Source: Neofusicoccum parvum
Taxonomy: Eukaryota > Ascomycota > Dothideomycetes > Botryosphaeriales > Botryosphaeriaceae
Assembly (NCBI GenBank): GCA_020912385.1
Contig: CP087208.1
Span: 1 to 64,000 of the forward strand
Reading direction: 5' to 3'
DNA: 64,000 nucleotides
Shown here: positions 9,648 to 19,203 of the stretch, one piece after another
Layout of the letters: every line of letters begins with the position of its first letter
How positions within the stretch are numbered: the stretch's first letter is position 1
Notes under the pieces: generated by a model
The model's input: the letters and a program-made list of their open reading frames with translations, nothing else
Told to the model about the DNA's origin: nothing
Database searches by the model: none
Translations under genes and position numbers: made by a program

Positions 9648-12600
9648 CTATCCCCCCTTTTAAGGATCTTCGGCCCGAAGATTCTTCCGTGTCGCCTATT
9701 TCCTTGTGCGTCCTTTCCGACTTGCTTCCTTTCCGTAAGTCCATCATGTCCAAGCGAAAACGGGATACTACGGAGGAGCGGCGTCGTTTAGCGGCCCTCG
9801 TGGAGTCTCTCTCCTTCCCCGCGATTCGTCCCTGTTTTGATTGTGAACTGAACGGTAGGCCGTGCAAGGTTGCTCCGGAGCACGATCGTTGTGGTGCCTG
9901 TATTGCGAAGGGTACCACGATGTGCGACGCGAAGAAGATATCGCTTTCTGGAGGTCGGTAGTCCTTCTTCTGTCCGGGCTGCTTGCTTACGCTTTTTAGC
10001 CTTGAGTCTTCGTCGCGAGCAAGAGAAGTTGAAGGCCAAAGAGGCCGAGGCTCAGGAGAAGTTCCTGGCTTCTCTAGCTGATCTTGATAGGCTCCGCGCG
10101 GCTCAGGAGGAAGAGCGAGTGCGCTTACAGCGGGAGCAGGAGGAGATGCATCGTCGTCATGAGGAGGTCTTACGATGCCAGGAGAAAGAGCTAGGGACTG
10201 TTGCTGCTCGTTTGAAACGATTACGAGCCAACCAGCGTTTATTGGAAGAGCGTGGTTACAAGGCTCTTCTCGCTGAGTCTGGTAGTTTGGCTGCGTTGGA
10301 TGAGCGTGATCGTCGGGAGGCGGAGGAGCTGCTGGTTGCGCTGGCCGAGGATGAGGGGTACGTTCCTGACCCTGAGAGTTCTGAGGGTCCGTCCGCGTCA
10401 AAACGGCCACGTCACGAGGTGGTGGGTCCCGCTGTGCCGCAGTCGGCTGAGTCTGCCGGGTCTGCCGGTGAGCCCGTAACTGGTACGAAGTCTCCTCATT
10501 CGCCTGAGTTGGTGGATTCTGCCCGCTTGGTTCTTGATCCTGCGCTTCCTGAGGGTTTGCCGTCGTTTGTTTTCGAGGGCGACCTCGTTTCCGTGGGAGG
10601 TCAGGGTTCTGGCGATGGAACTCTGTGACCAGTTCTGGATGTATGTCGTCCTTGGGTATCCACTGGTTATCCTCATTCCCGTATCCTTCCCATTTGACCA
10701 GGTACTTAAGCTGATGACCGAACCGTTTGCAGTCTAGGATTTTCTCTACCGGGTACTGTTTTTCCTCGGCGTCCGGGTTCTCTGGTACAATTTCTTCTTG
10801 AGTTTCTGGGATGTTGGCGTTCTCGGGTGCTGGCTCGAGCAGTGAGACGTGGAAAGTGGAGTTCATCCTCGTGTTTGATAGTTTGAGTCGATAGGTGACT
10901 TCTCCGAGTTTCTCTTCAATCTTGAATGGGCCAATTTTTTTGAAATCCAATTTATCGTTTGGTCGTTTGGTCTTGATGTTTTTCCTGAGGAGATAGACCT
11001 TATCCCCCCTCTTCAGGTTCGGTGCCGCCTGGTGCCGTCTGTTGTAGTATTTGGACATCATGATTCGGACGTATTCGAGGTCAAGGCTGATAGCCTTGTG
11101 GAGTTCCTTCAGCTGCTCGGCTTTAAGGATACCACTTTGCGCTAGCTTTCTACTTGGGATCGTTTCCCTGTAGGCTTCCGGTTCGAACCCGTAGTTGGCG
11201 AAGAACGGTGACTCGTTCGTGGATTCCTGTTTGGAGCTGTTGTAAGCGAATTGGGCCATGGGTAATAGTTCTGCCCAGTTTTCCTGTGGGTAGTTGATAT
11301 AACAGCGGAGGTATTGTTCAAGAGTCCGGTTCATTCGTTCTGTTTGACCATCTGTTTGCGCGTGTGCTGTGGTAGCAAGCTTACTCTTCGTTCCTAGTTG
11401 GCGCATAACTGTTTGCCAGAATTCGGAGGCCATGAGCTTGTCTCTGTCCGACACCATTTCTTCCGGCATTCCGTGGTCCGCGAAGATGGTTCGGAGGAAC
11501 GTGTAGGCGAGCTGTTCTGCGTTGGATGCCTCGAGGTAGGGCAGGAAGTACGCATACTTCGTGAGTCGGTCGACGAAGACGAGAATCGAGTCGTACGAGA
11601 CTCCTGTAAGGGGATCTTTCGACCTGGGTAACTTGGTGACGAAGTCCAGTGTGATGGACTGCCATGGTCGCTTTGGTGCTTCCAGCGGCTGTAGGAGGCC
11701 ATAAGGTGCATGTGTCGCGGCCTTGCTTCTGATGCAAAGATCGCACTGCGAGACTACACGCTGTACGGTTTTCCTTAGTCCTGGGAAGTAGTAGTTCCTC
11801 GTGATTCTTTCTGTTGTCCTGTCGATGCCCTGATGTCCGTGTGCTGGGGCTTCGTGGATATCTTTTACCAGTGCTTCTCGTAACCGTGTTGGGACATAGA
11901 TGAGTCCTTTGAAGAGAAGCGTTCCTTCTCTGTCTCGAGCAATACGCGGATCGTCCTCAAGCGCTAAAAGTTCCTGCGCGAAGGGGTCCTGAGCGTATGC
12001 TTCTCGGATCTTCTGATGCCATGGGTTGGCTTCGATGCGTAGTATAGGTAGAGTCTGTCTGGTAAGGAGAAGCGATCCATCGCTATCCGCTGTAAAGATT
12101 GCAGGGTGCGGCTCGGTTTTTCCTTCCATATAATCCACTCTTCGGCTGAGCGCGTCAGCTGCAGCGTTATCAGATCCCTTTCTGTAGGTGATCTTGAAGT
12201 CATAGGAGGCCATTTCTTCTGACCAGCGAACCTGTCGTCGGTTCAATTCCTTGGTCGTGGTGAAGCGTGTGAGATTCTGATGATCACAGCGTACTACCAC
12301 CTGGTGGCTTGCTCCTTCGAGGTAATGCCTCCATTGCTTAAAAGCTGAGACAATGGCCAGAAGCTCCTTATCGTGAATGTCGTAGTTGAGCTCTGCCGGG
12401 GTGAACTTTCGTGAGTAGAACGCGACTGGGTGCCATCTGCCTTCTTCATCAGGCTGGCTGAGGCATGCTCCAAGGGCGAATCCTGACGCATCAGTTTCCA
12501 CTTCGGTGGGCTTGTCGGGATCGTATATCCCAAGCACTGGGGCTTCGCAAAACATCCGTTTGAGCGAATCAAATGCCCGTTGCTGATCGTCTTCCCATTT

Positions 12601-14874
12601 AAAGCCATGCTCCTTTCGCGTAAGCCTAGTTAAAGGTTCCGTGACTCCGGAGTAGTTCCAGATGAACTTCCTATAGAAGTTCGCGAATCCTAGGAAGGAC
12701 TGTACTTCCTTGATCGTCCTTGGTACTGGCCATTCTCTAATAGAATCCAGTTTCGAGTCGTCCATGCCGACGTGACCTGGGGTGATAATAAAGCCTAGGA
12801 ACTCTGTCCTCTGGACGTGCCATTCGCATTTCTCGGGTGCGATGGATAGGTTCTTTGCTTGGAGGGCTTCTAGGACCTTTCTAACATGCTTCTTGTGTTC
12901 CTCAAGGGTTTCCGAAAAGATGAGGATGTCGTCGAGATAAGCCATGCAGAAGATATCCAGGTATTCTCGCAGTGTGTCGTTGACGAGATTCTGGAATGTT
13001 GCTGGAGCGTTGGTAAGCCCAAATGGCATTACCGTGTACTCGTAGAGTCCTAGCCTCGTTCTAAAGGCTGTTTTCCATTCTTCTCCTTCTTTGATCCTAA
13101 CTAGATGGTATCCTTCCCGGAGGTCCAGCTTCGTAAAGTACTTTGCTTTCCTTAACTTGTCCTGGAGCTCGTCGATGCGAGGGAGAGGGTACCGGTTCTT
13201 GATCGTGATGTCGTTTAGCTGTCGGTAATCGACACATAGGCGTAGTTTGCCATTCTTTTTCGGGACAAAGAGGATTGGGTATCCGGCTGGTGACGTCGAA
13301 GGTCGGATATATCCTCGTTCAAGGTTCTTCTCGATATAGTCCCTGAGTGCTGTCATCTCCTTCTCTGATAAGGAGTAGATGGGTTTGTAGGCTGGCTTCG
13401 TGCCTGGTTTGAGTGGGATTTCGTGGTCCCACGGCTGATGCTTAGGCAAGTCCCCTTTTCCTCTTTCTTGGCAAACGGCCTTCAGATCCCAGTACTCGCT
13501 GGGTACCGTTTCCATTTCGGGTATCGGAGGATATCCATACGGGTTGTTCCATATTTCCAGACTGCCGTGTTGTCCCCTTACGATCCTCGCAGGATCGTCG
13601 CCTCCTATAGGAGCGGGAATGTCCTCATTCTTTAGCCTTTCTCTTTGGGCTTTGGCTAGTGCTCTTTGTTGCACCGTCGGTGAGGCTTTGATGTACATAA
13701 GGCAGACCTGATGCCTTTGGCGTCTCATGCGCTTGAATGCCTCTCCTGAGATTATCTGGACGTCGATCTGAGGTTCTAGGGCTGCTAATTGCTTTCGTAA
13801 AGCCTTACTTTTAGTCTTACGCCGCTTTCTCGTAGTCCTTCGTGTCGTGTGTTGTACTTCTAGTTCCTGAGAAGTGTCGGTCCTGGTTGGTCTTACTCCG
13901 CTCGAGGTGTTGCATTTTACCGAGGAGGCCTCGTTGCTATCCTGGTTCTGACTTATTCCGTCCTCGAGGTGGCCGTTGATGTTGCCGTCGCTGGGTCTTA
14001 TGCCATCCTGATTGACCGTACTAGTGGGGGTATCGTTTCGCTCAGTAGGGCTTATTCCTGCCGATGGGTTGCATTTTACCAAGGAGGCTTCGCTGCTTGC
14101 GTTGCGGTCCTGGTCCTGACTTGCACCACTGTCGGAGTTGCCTACACAGTTGCCACATTCAGGCCTTACACTGGCTACTTCCCGTGTTGATGCTGCTAGG
14201 AGTTTCCTTAGGGTGTCTAACAACCCGTTCTCTTTCTCCAGCCCTTGTTTTCGTAAGAGGTTTTCAAGGTCCTCTTGAAAGATGATGGAGTCTCCTCTTC
14301 CAAAGTCGAAGATTGGTTTCTGTGTCCTAATCCAGGGCATTCCTAGAATGATATCATGCCCGGGGACGCGTTGGACGTCGAGGGAAATCCGTTCCTGATG
14401 GTTCCCTATCTGGAGGGTTGCTTCCTCCGTTTCTATATTTACCCAGCCTTCTCCATAGGCTGCTTGGGAGCCATCAAACCCGCTAAGAGGGTAGGGCTCC
14501 TGTTTCTTATGGTAGGGGATGTTCATTTTCTGTACAAGCTCGTTGTGAATGAAGTTCCCGCATGATCCTGTATCGATCAGGATCCTGATAGACACTCCGT
14601 TAAGTGTCCCTTGTGTCTTGAATTGTTTCCATAGGTTTGGTCCGGTGAGAGCTTCCGTGTTCGAGGTGCGTGATACCATATTGAGGGACCTAGACTGCGG
14701 CCCCTGCTGTTGTCCCTTGGCTGCAGGGCCGTCTAGTTTTTTGACTGGTGCCTTTGGCCTTCCCAGAGTAGGAAGAGGTTGTTGCGAGTCCATCCGCTTG
14801 GTCCCCATCCCTCTATTTCCCATTCCTCGATAACTCGGTGCGTCCCATCTTGCTGTACGCGTACCGGAAACCAA
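9619..14874 (-). CDS. pol: G1 Pol polyprotein: protease, RT, RNase H, integrase, chromodomain
   Basis: The open frame spans 1751 codons; true translation should begin by -1 frameshift from gag at 14736-14742. Domains in order: aspartic protease (LIDTGSCGNF, about residue 100), reverse transcriptase with AYLDDILIF (about 646), RNase H (VETDASGFALGA), integrase with an H-H-C-C zinc finger and D, D, E residues (LDFV, VSDRD, QTERMN), then a C-terminal chromodomain (LVKWEGYGNEDNQWIPKDD, about 1362-1415). The chromodomain places it with chromoviruses, which target heterochromatin. The last 340 or so codons (10630-9619) are low-complexity and lie opposite the antisense gene, so the real Pol may end within or near the chromodomain tail even though no stop occurs. 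No inactivating mutation is seen. Confidence 0.92.
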   Translation of the reverse strand: MVSGTRTARWDAPSYRGMGNRGMGTKRMDSQQPLPTLGRPKAPVKKLDGPAAKGQQQGPQSRSLNMVSRTSNTEALTGPNLWKQFKTQGTLNGVSIRILIDTGSCGNFIHNELVQKMNIPYHKKQEPYPLSGFDGSQAAYGEGWVNIETEEATLQIGNHQERISLDVQRVPGHDIILGMPWIRTQKPIFDFGRGDSIIFQEDLENLLRKQGLEKENGLLDTLRKLLAASTREVASVRPECGNCVGNSDSGASQDQDRNASSEASLVKCNPSAGISPTERNDTPTSTVNQDGIRPSDGNINGHLEDGISQNQDSNEASSVKCNTSSGVRPTRTDTSQELEVQHTTRRTTRKRRKTKSKALRKQLAALEPQIDVQIISGEAFKRMRRQRHQVCLMYIKASPTVQQRALAKAQRERLKNEDIPAPIGGDDPARIVRGQHGSLEIWNNPYGYPPIPEMETVPSEYWDLKAVCQERGKGDLPKHQPWDHEIPLKPGTKPAYKPIYSLSEKEMTALRDYIEKNLERGYIRPSTSPAGYPILFVPKKNGKLRLCVDYRQLNDITIKNRYPLPRIDELQDKLRKAKYFTKLDLREGYHLVRIKEGEEWKTAFRTRLGLYEYTVMPFGLTNAPATFQNLVNDTLREYLDIFCMAYLDDILIFSETLEEHKKHVRKVLEALQAKNLSIAPEKCEWHVQRTEFLGFIITPGHVGMDDSKLDSIREWPVPRTIKEVQSFLGFANFYRKFIWNYSGVTEPLTRLTRKEHGFKWEDDQQRAFDSLKRMFCEAPVLGIYDPDKPTEVETDASGFALGACLSQPDEEGRWHPVAFYSRKFTPAELNYDIHDKELLAIVSAFKQWRHYLEGASHQVVVRCDHQNLTRFTTTKELNRRQVRWSEEMASYDFKITYRKGSDNAAADALSRRVDYMEGKTEPHPAIFTADSDGSLLLTRQTLPILRIEANPWHQKIREAYAQDPFAQELLALEDDPRIARDREGTLLFKGLIYVPTRLREALVKDIHEAPAHGHQGIDRTTERITRNYYFPGLRKTVQRVVSQCDLCIRSKAATHAPYGLLQPLEAPKRPWQSITLDFVTKLPRSKDPLTGVSYDSILVFVDRLTKYAYFLPYLEASNAEQLAYTFLRTIFADHGMPEEMVSDRDKLMASEFWQTVMRQLGTKSKLATTAHAQTDGQTERMNRTLEQYLRCYINYPQENWAELLPMAQFAYNSSKQESTNESPFFANYGFEPEAYRETIPSRKLAQSGILKAEQLKELHKAISLDLEYVRIMMSKYYNRRHQAAPNLKRGDKVYLLRKNIKTKRPNDKLDFKKIGPFKIEEKLGEVTYRLKLSNTRMNSTFHVSLLEPAPENANIPETQEEIVPENPDAEEKQYPVEKILDCKRFGHQLKYLVKWEGYGNEDNQWIPKDDIHPELVTEFHRQNPDLPRKRGRPRKQTTANPQEAQDQEPSGQNPPTQANEETSYQLRAHRQTRQTQPTAAQRDPPPRDVAVLTRTDPQNSQGQERTPHPRPAQPAAPPPPDDHAHPTQPNYQTQREEPCNHALPINAGWLVIVSNEQQQSLALSPGIVRPPHDDDASPPAPAVSALALPPEPRGAYQDQLEKPGTSPEPRPLWPSTSLARDEDSRLKSVSKQPGQKKDYRPPESDIFFASHIVVPFAIQAPQRSCSGATLHGLPFSSQSKQGRIAGKERDSTRAAKRRRSSVVSRFRLDMMDLRKGSKSERTHKEIGDTEESSGRRSLKGGIVLRRSLHGG
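9746..10628 (+). CDS. Antisense retrotransposon gene: Zn2Cys6-like coiled-coil protein (spliced)
   Basis: Two exons, 9746-9953 and 10000-10628, give 278 aa. The 46-bp intron begins GTCGGT and has a CTTAC branch-like site before TTTTTAG; only this splice joins the two open frames. The start MSKRKRDTTEERRRL is basic. Cysteines 30, 33, 40, 49, 52 and 60 have the spacing C-x2-C-x6-C-x8-C-x2-C-x7-C, which fits the Zn2Cys6 binuclear cluster rule. Residues 73-160 form a highly charged coiled coil; the C terminus is acidic and Pro/Ser rich. The gene lies inside retrotransposon G1 between the pol chromodomain and the 3' LTR, on the strand opposite to gag-pol, so its promoter would be in the 3' LTR. 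The opposite strand is also open here, but that translation is low-complexity. The spliced model is inferred. Confidence 0.65.
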
Positions 14875-16706
14875 TGGTTTTCATTCTTCTGACGCCTGTG
14901 CGTCCTGCACTGATGGTCGATGCATGAGATCCATGCAATCTGCCGATGCTTCTTATGCCGGGGGTTGAGGCGTTCGTCGTCTTCTGGGAGGATCTGGTGA
15001 CTCGGCCTTGGGATCTGTCGGAGGGCTTTCCACTTAAGGCCTGGAACAGCTATTTCCATACTAGGAAACATCCTTGCCCTTTCTTCCTCTTGGGCGAGTG
15101 TCCTCTGGGTCGCTAGATTATCTTCAGGAGTGACTTCGTCTGTCTCCGTGTGACGATCCTCATAGACACGCGTCTCCCACAGCTGATCCTCCTGTACCTG
15201 CCAGGTGACTAACGCGAGTCCTGGCTGGTTGTCTGGGATCCAAATGCCTTGCTCCGACTCGCCGTGGTGGAAGGGAATCTTAGCGATGATGCCGTGTTCC
15301 TCTACTTTCTCAAGGAGCCTATTAATAGCGCCTGCCAATGGGCTCTCCTCCACTTGTGCGAGGTCCTTTTCGTCGGAGCTGTCTTCTTCGGCTTCTGTAC
15401 TATCGTAGAATTCGCCATTCTCACTGTTGACAATCTCGTCGTCGTGCGGGAATGACTCGATGATATCGTCGAGGTCGAGTACTTCCTCGTTCCTGGTAAG
15501 CATGGCGATGCCTCTTGGCTTCTTCGGGTACCATCCTGTAGCGTCTTTGTCGCTTTGATGGGTTCGACAGTCGTCATTGAAGCAGGCCGTCCAGCTTAGC
15601 GCGTCGTGGTCCTCCTGGCGAGATACGGCCGATGCTTCGCGTTGAGCGCTTGAGGTCTGCTTCCCTTCTTTCCTACGAGGGTTCTGCGGGCACGTAGGCG
15701 AGAAATGCTTGTCGCTACCGCAGGTAATGCAGAGTCGATCCTTGTAGCGTTGCTTCTGTTCGTCTGTCCAGTTCGGATTCGGGCCTTTAGGCTTCTTGTT
15801 GTAGTTGTTCCGGCCCTTGTTATCCTTTTTCTTGTCCTGACGGTTGGCGGCGTCGAGAGCCATGGCGTCTCCTCCTTCCAGCGTGGTACGTTCGCGGCGT
15901 GGCTTGTTCGTGTTTGCTTGGTAGCCACCCTTCTTCTCGAACCACCTGTTGGTGCGCCTCCTATCCATATCGGTGGCTAGGCGGACTAGTTCCGAGAGCG
16001 TTTCGGGTTCGTCGTGGTAAGACATAGCCTCTTTGATTTCGTCCTTCAGGCCTCGGTAGTACAGCTGTCGGAGTGTGTAGTCTGAGTGCTCTCCGGCGAC
16101 GTAGGCTGCTTCCTGGAATTCAGCCGTGTAGTCGAGTACTGACTTCTTCTGCTGGATCCTGAAGAGGATTTGGTTGGCACGCTTGGCCTCGTCAATGGCG
16201 TTGAACGCTTCCTGGAGCTGCTTGGCGAAGGTCCTGTAGTCGGAGAAGATGGCCTGAGTCTGAGGCGACCATTGCCAGTGCGGCTTCTCCTGAGTCTCTC
16301 TCTTGTGGGGCCTGAACCACTTCTCTGCTGCTCCTCGGAGGAAGGTGCTAGCGTAGCGAACCTTATCTGCGTCGTTGCCGAACTGTCCTTTGGCGAAGTG
16401 TAGATAGTCCTCTAGCTGCATGAGGAAGCTTTGCGTCTTGGTACGCTCTCCATGGTAAAGGTCCGGCTTCGGCACCTTGACCTGGGTGGATGGTTTCTTT
16501 GCGGCATCTGGCCCGGTGGCCTGATCCTGTCGGTTCTTCAGGATGCGGTTCTCGTCTCGCAGCTCCTGGATCATCTGCATGAGTTCTCTCATGGTAGGCT
16601 CCGTTTGCTCCTGGTGAGCAGGCTGAGCGGCCTCTTGAGCCGGTGTCTGAGGAATCGCTAGACGATCCTGTCCTGCGCTAACGTCCTCCATATTGACCGT
16701 ACTCAT
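14733..16706 (-). CDS. gag: G1 Gag protein with zinc knuckle
   Basis: 657 aa from ATG 16706. It has an N-terminal coiled-coil segment (MRELMQMIQELRDENRILKN), a retrotransposon-gag core (FLMQLEDYLHFAKGQFGNDA and FLRGAAEKWF) and a CCHC zinc knuckle (CITCGSDKHFSPTC). The C-terminal third is acidic and of unknown role. The stop TAG (14733-14735) directly follows the heptamer A AAA AAC, and pol is open in the -1 frame with an overlap of about 140 bp, so Gag-Pol is made by -1 ribosomal frameshifting. The frame has no internal stops, unlike the related gag at 17264-19167. Confidence 0.92.
   Translation of the reverse strand: MSTVNMEDVSAGQDRLAIPQTPAQEAAQPAHQEQTEPTMRELMQMIQELRDENRILKNRQDQATGPDAAKKPSTQVKVPKPDLYHGERTKTQSFLMQLEDYLHFAKGQFGNDADKVRYASTFLRGAAEKWFRPHKRETQEKPHWQWSPQTQAIFSDYRTFAKQLQEAFNAIDEAKRANQILFRIQQKKSVLDYTAEFQEAAYVAGEHSDYTLRQLYYRGLKDEIKEAMSYHDEPETLSELVRLATDMDRRRTNRWFEKKGGYQANTNKPRRERTTLEGGDAMALDAANRQDKKKDNKGRNNYNKKPKGPNPNWTDEQKQRYKDRLCITCGSDKHFSPTCPQNPRRKEGKQTSSAQREASAVSRQEDHDALSWTACFNDDCRTHQSDKDATGWYPKKPRGIAMLTRNEEVLDLDDIIESFPHDDEIVNSENGEFYDSTEAEEDSSDEKDLAQVEESPLAGAINRLLEKVEEHGIIAKIPFHHGESEQGIWIPDNQPGLALVTWQVQEDQLWETRVYEDRHTETDEVTPEDNLATQRTLAQEEERARMFPSMEIAVPGLKWKALRQIPRPSHQILPEDDERLNPRHKKHRQIAWISCIDHQCRTHRRQKNENHWFPVRVQQDGTHRVIEEWEIEGWGPSGWTRNNLFLLWEGQRHQSKN
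14736..14742 (-). promoter_or_regulatory. -1 ribosomal frameshift slippery site in G1
   Basis: On the minus strand, gag codons read TCA AAA AAC TAG, so the canonical heptamer A AAA AAC is in the gag frame right before the stop codon. A one-base backward slip enters the pol frame (KKLDGPAAKG), which is open from here to the end of pol. Confidence 0.8.
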
Positions 16707-16840
16707 TGCTGTTTCCTAAACTCGTTAGGGGGTGATACCTTACCCGATGTTCTCTTACCCTTCCTTGCAAGGATGGTGGTCAAAGTGTAACGGCGGGCCT
16801 CTGCCTCCAAGGATCAAACACCAAAGAGGGTGGTAAGCCG

Positions 16841-17263
16841 TGTAGGGTTTACCTTGAGTGGGTACAAGGTAGGGGGAGAGAACAAGTGTGAACGAATACA
16901 CGTGACTGAGCACTGCGTGCGAAGGCCGTGTTACTAATCAATGGTGTAGATTGATTATTGAAGTTGACCACGAAGGTCAAAGCTATACTAAGGAGTGTAG
17001 TTTATATACGTAGGAGAGTTCTATACAATCTATGCGCTCAATAGTCGTATCCTGCTCAGAGGCGCGTGGTCTTCTTGAGCGGTTGTCATGACCGAGCAGG
17101 ATGGCTCAGTAGGTGGGATCCGCTCAGACAGCCTTGGCATTCTGAGCGGGTGGGTCTGGTTGAGCGCGAGGTCACGTGACCTCGGATCTTCATGACCCCG
17201 ACTTCTGTTATTCCGGCGGGGCTGATCCCTATCCTCAACCACCGTGGAGGCTGCGCCGTAACA
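16841..17263 (-). repeat. 5' LTR of G1
   Basis: 423 bp, from TGTAGGG to GTAACA on the + strand. On the element strand it carries a TATATAAA box within ACGTATATAAAC. The CACGTG palindrome is at 17167-17184. It abuts the truncated gag of the older element G2 at 17264. Confidence 0.9.
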
Positions 17264-19167
17264 TAGGGCTTCTATCCTTCGATTTCCCACTTCTCAATGA
17301 CTCGATGGGTTCCATCTTGCTGTACTCTTACAGGGAACCAACGGTGGTGCTCTTTTTACCTTTTATGGATCCTGCATTGGTGATCTATACACGAGATCCA
17401 CGTAATGCGCTTGTACTGTCGGTGCTGAGGGTTGAGGCGTTCGTCGTCCTCTGGGAGCATCTAGTAGCTAGGGTAATTGACCTGGCGTAGAGCTTTCTGG
17501 TCGAGACTAGGGATGGCGATTTCCATGTTTAGGAACATCCGAGCTCGGTCTTCTTCTTGCTTCTGCCCTATCTGTGTTGCTAGGTTAACGTCCATAGTGA
17601 CTTCATCGGTCTCCGTGTAGCGATCCTCGTAGATCCGTGTCTCCCGTAGCTGATCCGTTTATACCTGCCAGGTAACTAGCGCGAGTCCTGGCCGGTTATT
17701 AGGAATCCAGATGCCTTGCTCCGACTCGCTTTAGTAAGAGGGAATTTTGGCGACGATGCCGTGCTCTTCTACCTTCTAGAGGAGCCTATCAATGGCGCCT
17801 GTCAGTGGGTTCTCCCCTACTCTTACGAGGTCCTTTTCGTTAGAGCTATCTTCCTCGGCTTCCGTGCTATCGTAGAACTCGCCGTTCTCGCTGTTGACGA
17901 TCTCGTCGTCGAACGGGAGTGATTCGACAATATCGTCGAGGTCGAGTACTTCCTCGTTTCTTGTAAGTATAGCGATGCTTCTTGGCTTCTGAGGGTACCA
18001 TCCTGTAGCGTCCTTGTCGCTTTGATGGGTTGTGCAGTTATCGTTGAAGCATGCCGTCCAGCTTAGCGTGTCGTGGTTTTCCCGTCGGGACGCAACTGAG
18101 GCTTCTCGTTGAGCGCTAGAGGTTTGCTTTCCTTTCTTATTGCGGTTTTCCAGGCACTTAGGTAAGAAGTGCTTCTCGCTGCCACAGATAATACAAAGTC
18201 GGTCTTTGTACCGCTGCTTCTGCTCGTCCGTCCAGTTCGGATTAGGCCCCTTAGGCTTCTTGTCGTTGCGTCTGTTATTGTTGCCTTTCTTAGAGTCCTG
18301 CCTGTTAGCGGCGTCGAGTGCCATTGCATCTCCTCCTTCCAGCGTAGTGCGTTCGCGGCGTGGCTTGGTCATGTTTGCCTAGTAGCCACCCTTCTTCTCG
18401 AACCACCTGTTGGTGCGCCTTCTGTCCATATCGGTGGCTAGGCGGACTAGTTCCGAGAGCATTTCTGGTTCGTCGTGGTAGGACATGGCCTCTTTGATCT
18501 CGTCCTTCAGACCGCGGTAGTACAGCTGTCGGAGCGTGTAATCTGAGTGTTCTCCGGCGACGTAGGCTGCTTCCTGGAATTCGGCCGTGTAGTCGAGTAC
18601 AGACTTTTTCTGCTGGATCCTGAAAAGGATCTGGTTGGCACGCTTAGCCTCGTTAATGGCGCTGAAAGCGTCCTGCAGTTGTTTAGCGAATGTCCTGTAG
18701 TCAGAGAAGATGGCTTGAGTCTGAGGCGACTATTGCCATTACGGCTTCTCTTGGGTTTCTCGTTTATAGGGTCTGAACCACTTCTCTGCTGCTCCTCGGA
18801 GGAAGGTACTGGCGTAGCGGACCTTATCTGCGTCGTTGCCGAATTGTCCTTTGGCGAAGTGTAGATAGTCTTCCAGCTGCATGAGGAAGCTTTGCGTCTT
18901 GGTACGCTCTCCGTGGTAAAGGTCCGGCTTCGGCACCTTGACCTTAGTAGGTGAGTCCTTTGCAGGACTGGGCCCGGTGGCCTGATCCTGCCGACCCCTC
19001 AGGACGCGGTTTTCGGTTCGCAGTTCCTGAATCATCTGCATGAGTTCTCTCATGGTAGGCTCCGTTTGCTCCTGTTGAGCGGGCTGAGGGGCCCCGGGAG
19101 TCGGTGTATAAGGAACAGCTGGATGATCCTGTCCTGCGCTGATATCCTCTATGTTGACCGAGTCCAT
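17264..19167 (-). pseudogene. G2 gag, RIP-damaged and cut off by G1
   Basis: On the minus strand from ATG 19167 (MDSVNIEDISAGQDHPAVP) this is a diverged homologue of G1 gag: the same coiled coil, gag core and zinc-knuckle region (CIICGSEKHFLPKC). Several in-frame stops break it, for example near 18735 and 18375 where G1 has Trp or Gln codons. Open pieces remain at 19167-18739 and 18372-17776. Homology ends at 17264, exactly at the G1 LTR; no G2 pol or 3' LTR is in the window. The element is therefore half lost and inactive. Confidence 0.85.
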
Positions 19168-19203
19168 TGTTGTTTCCTAAACTCGTTAGGGGGTGATACC
19201 TTA

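Larger units (their letters stand above)
9232..17263 (-). mobile_element. Ty3/Gypsy chromovirus G1, apparently intact
   Basis: Reading on the minus strand: 5' LTR (16841-17263), gag (16706-14733), pol (to about 10630), antisense gene region, 3' LTR (9232-9647). The 416-bp core of the two LTRs reads identical, so the insertion is recent. All frames are open. The outer edge of the 3' LTR is ambiguous: the 5' LTR begins TGTAGGGTTTACC on the + strand, while the 3' copy reads TTAGGGTTTACC, where TAGGG also belongs to the target. The element sits against the helicase upstream region on the left and inside an older gag on the right. Confidence 0.9.
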
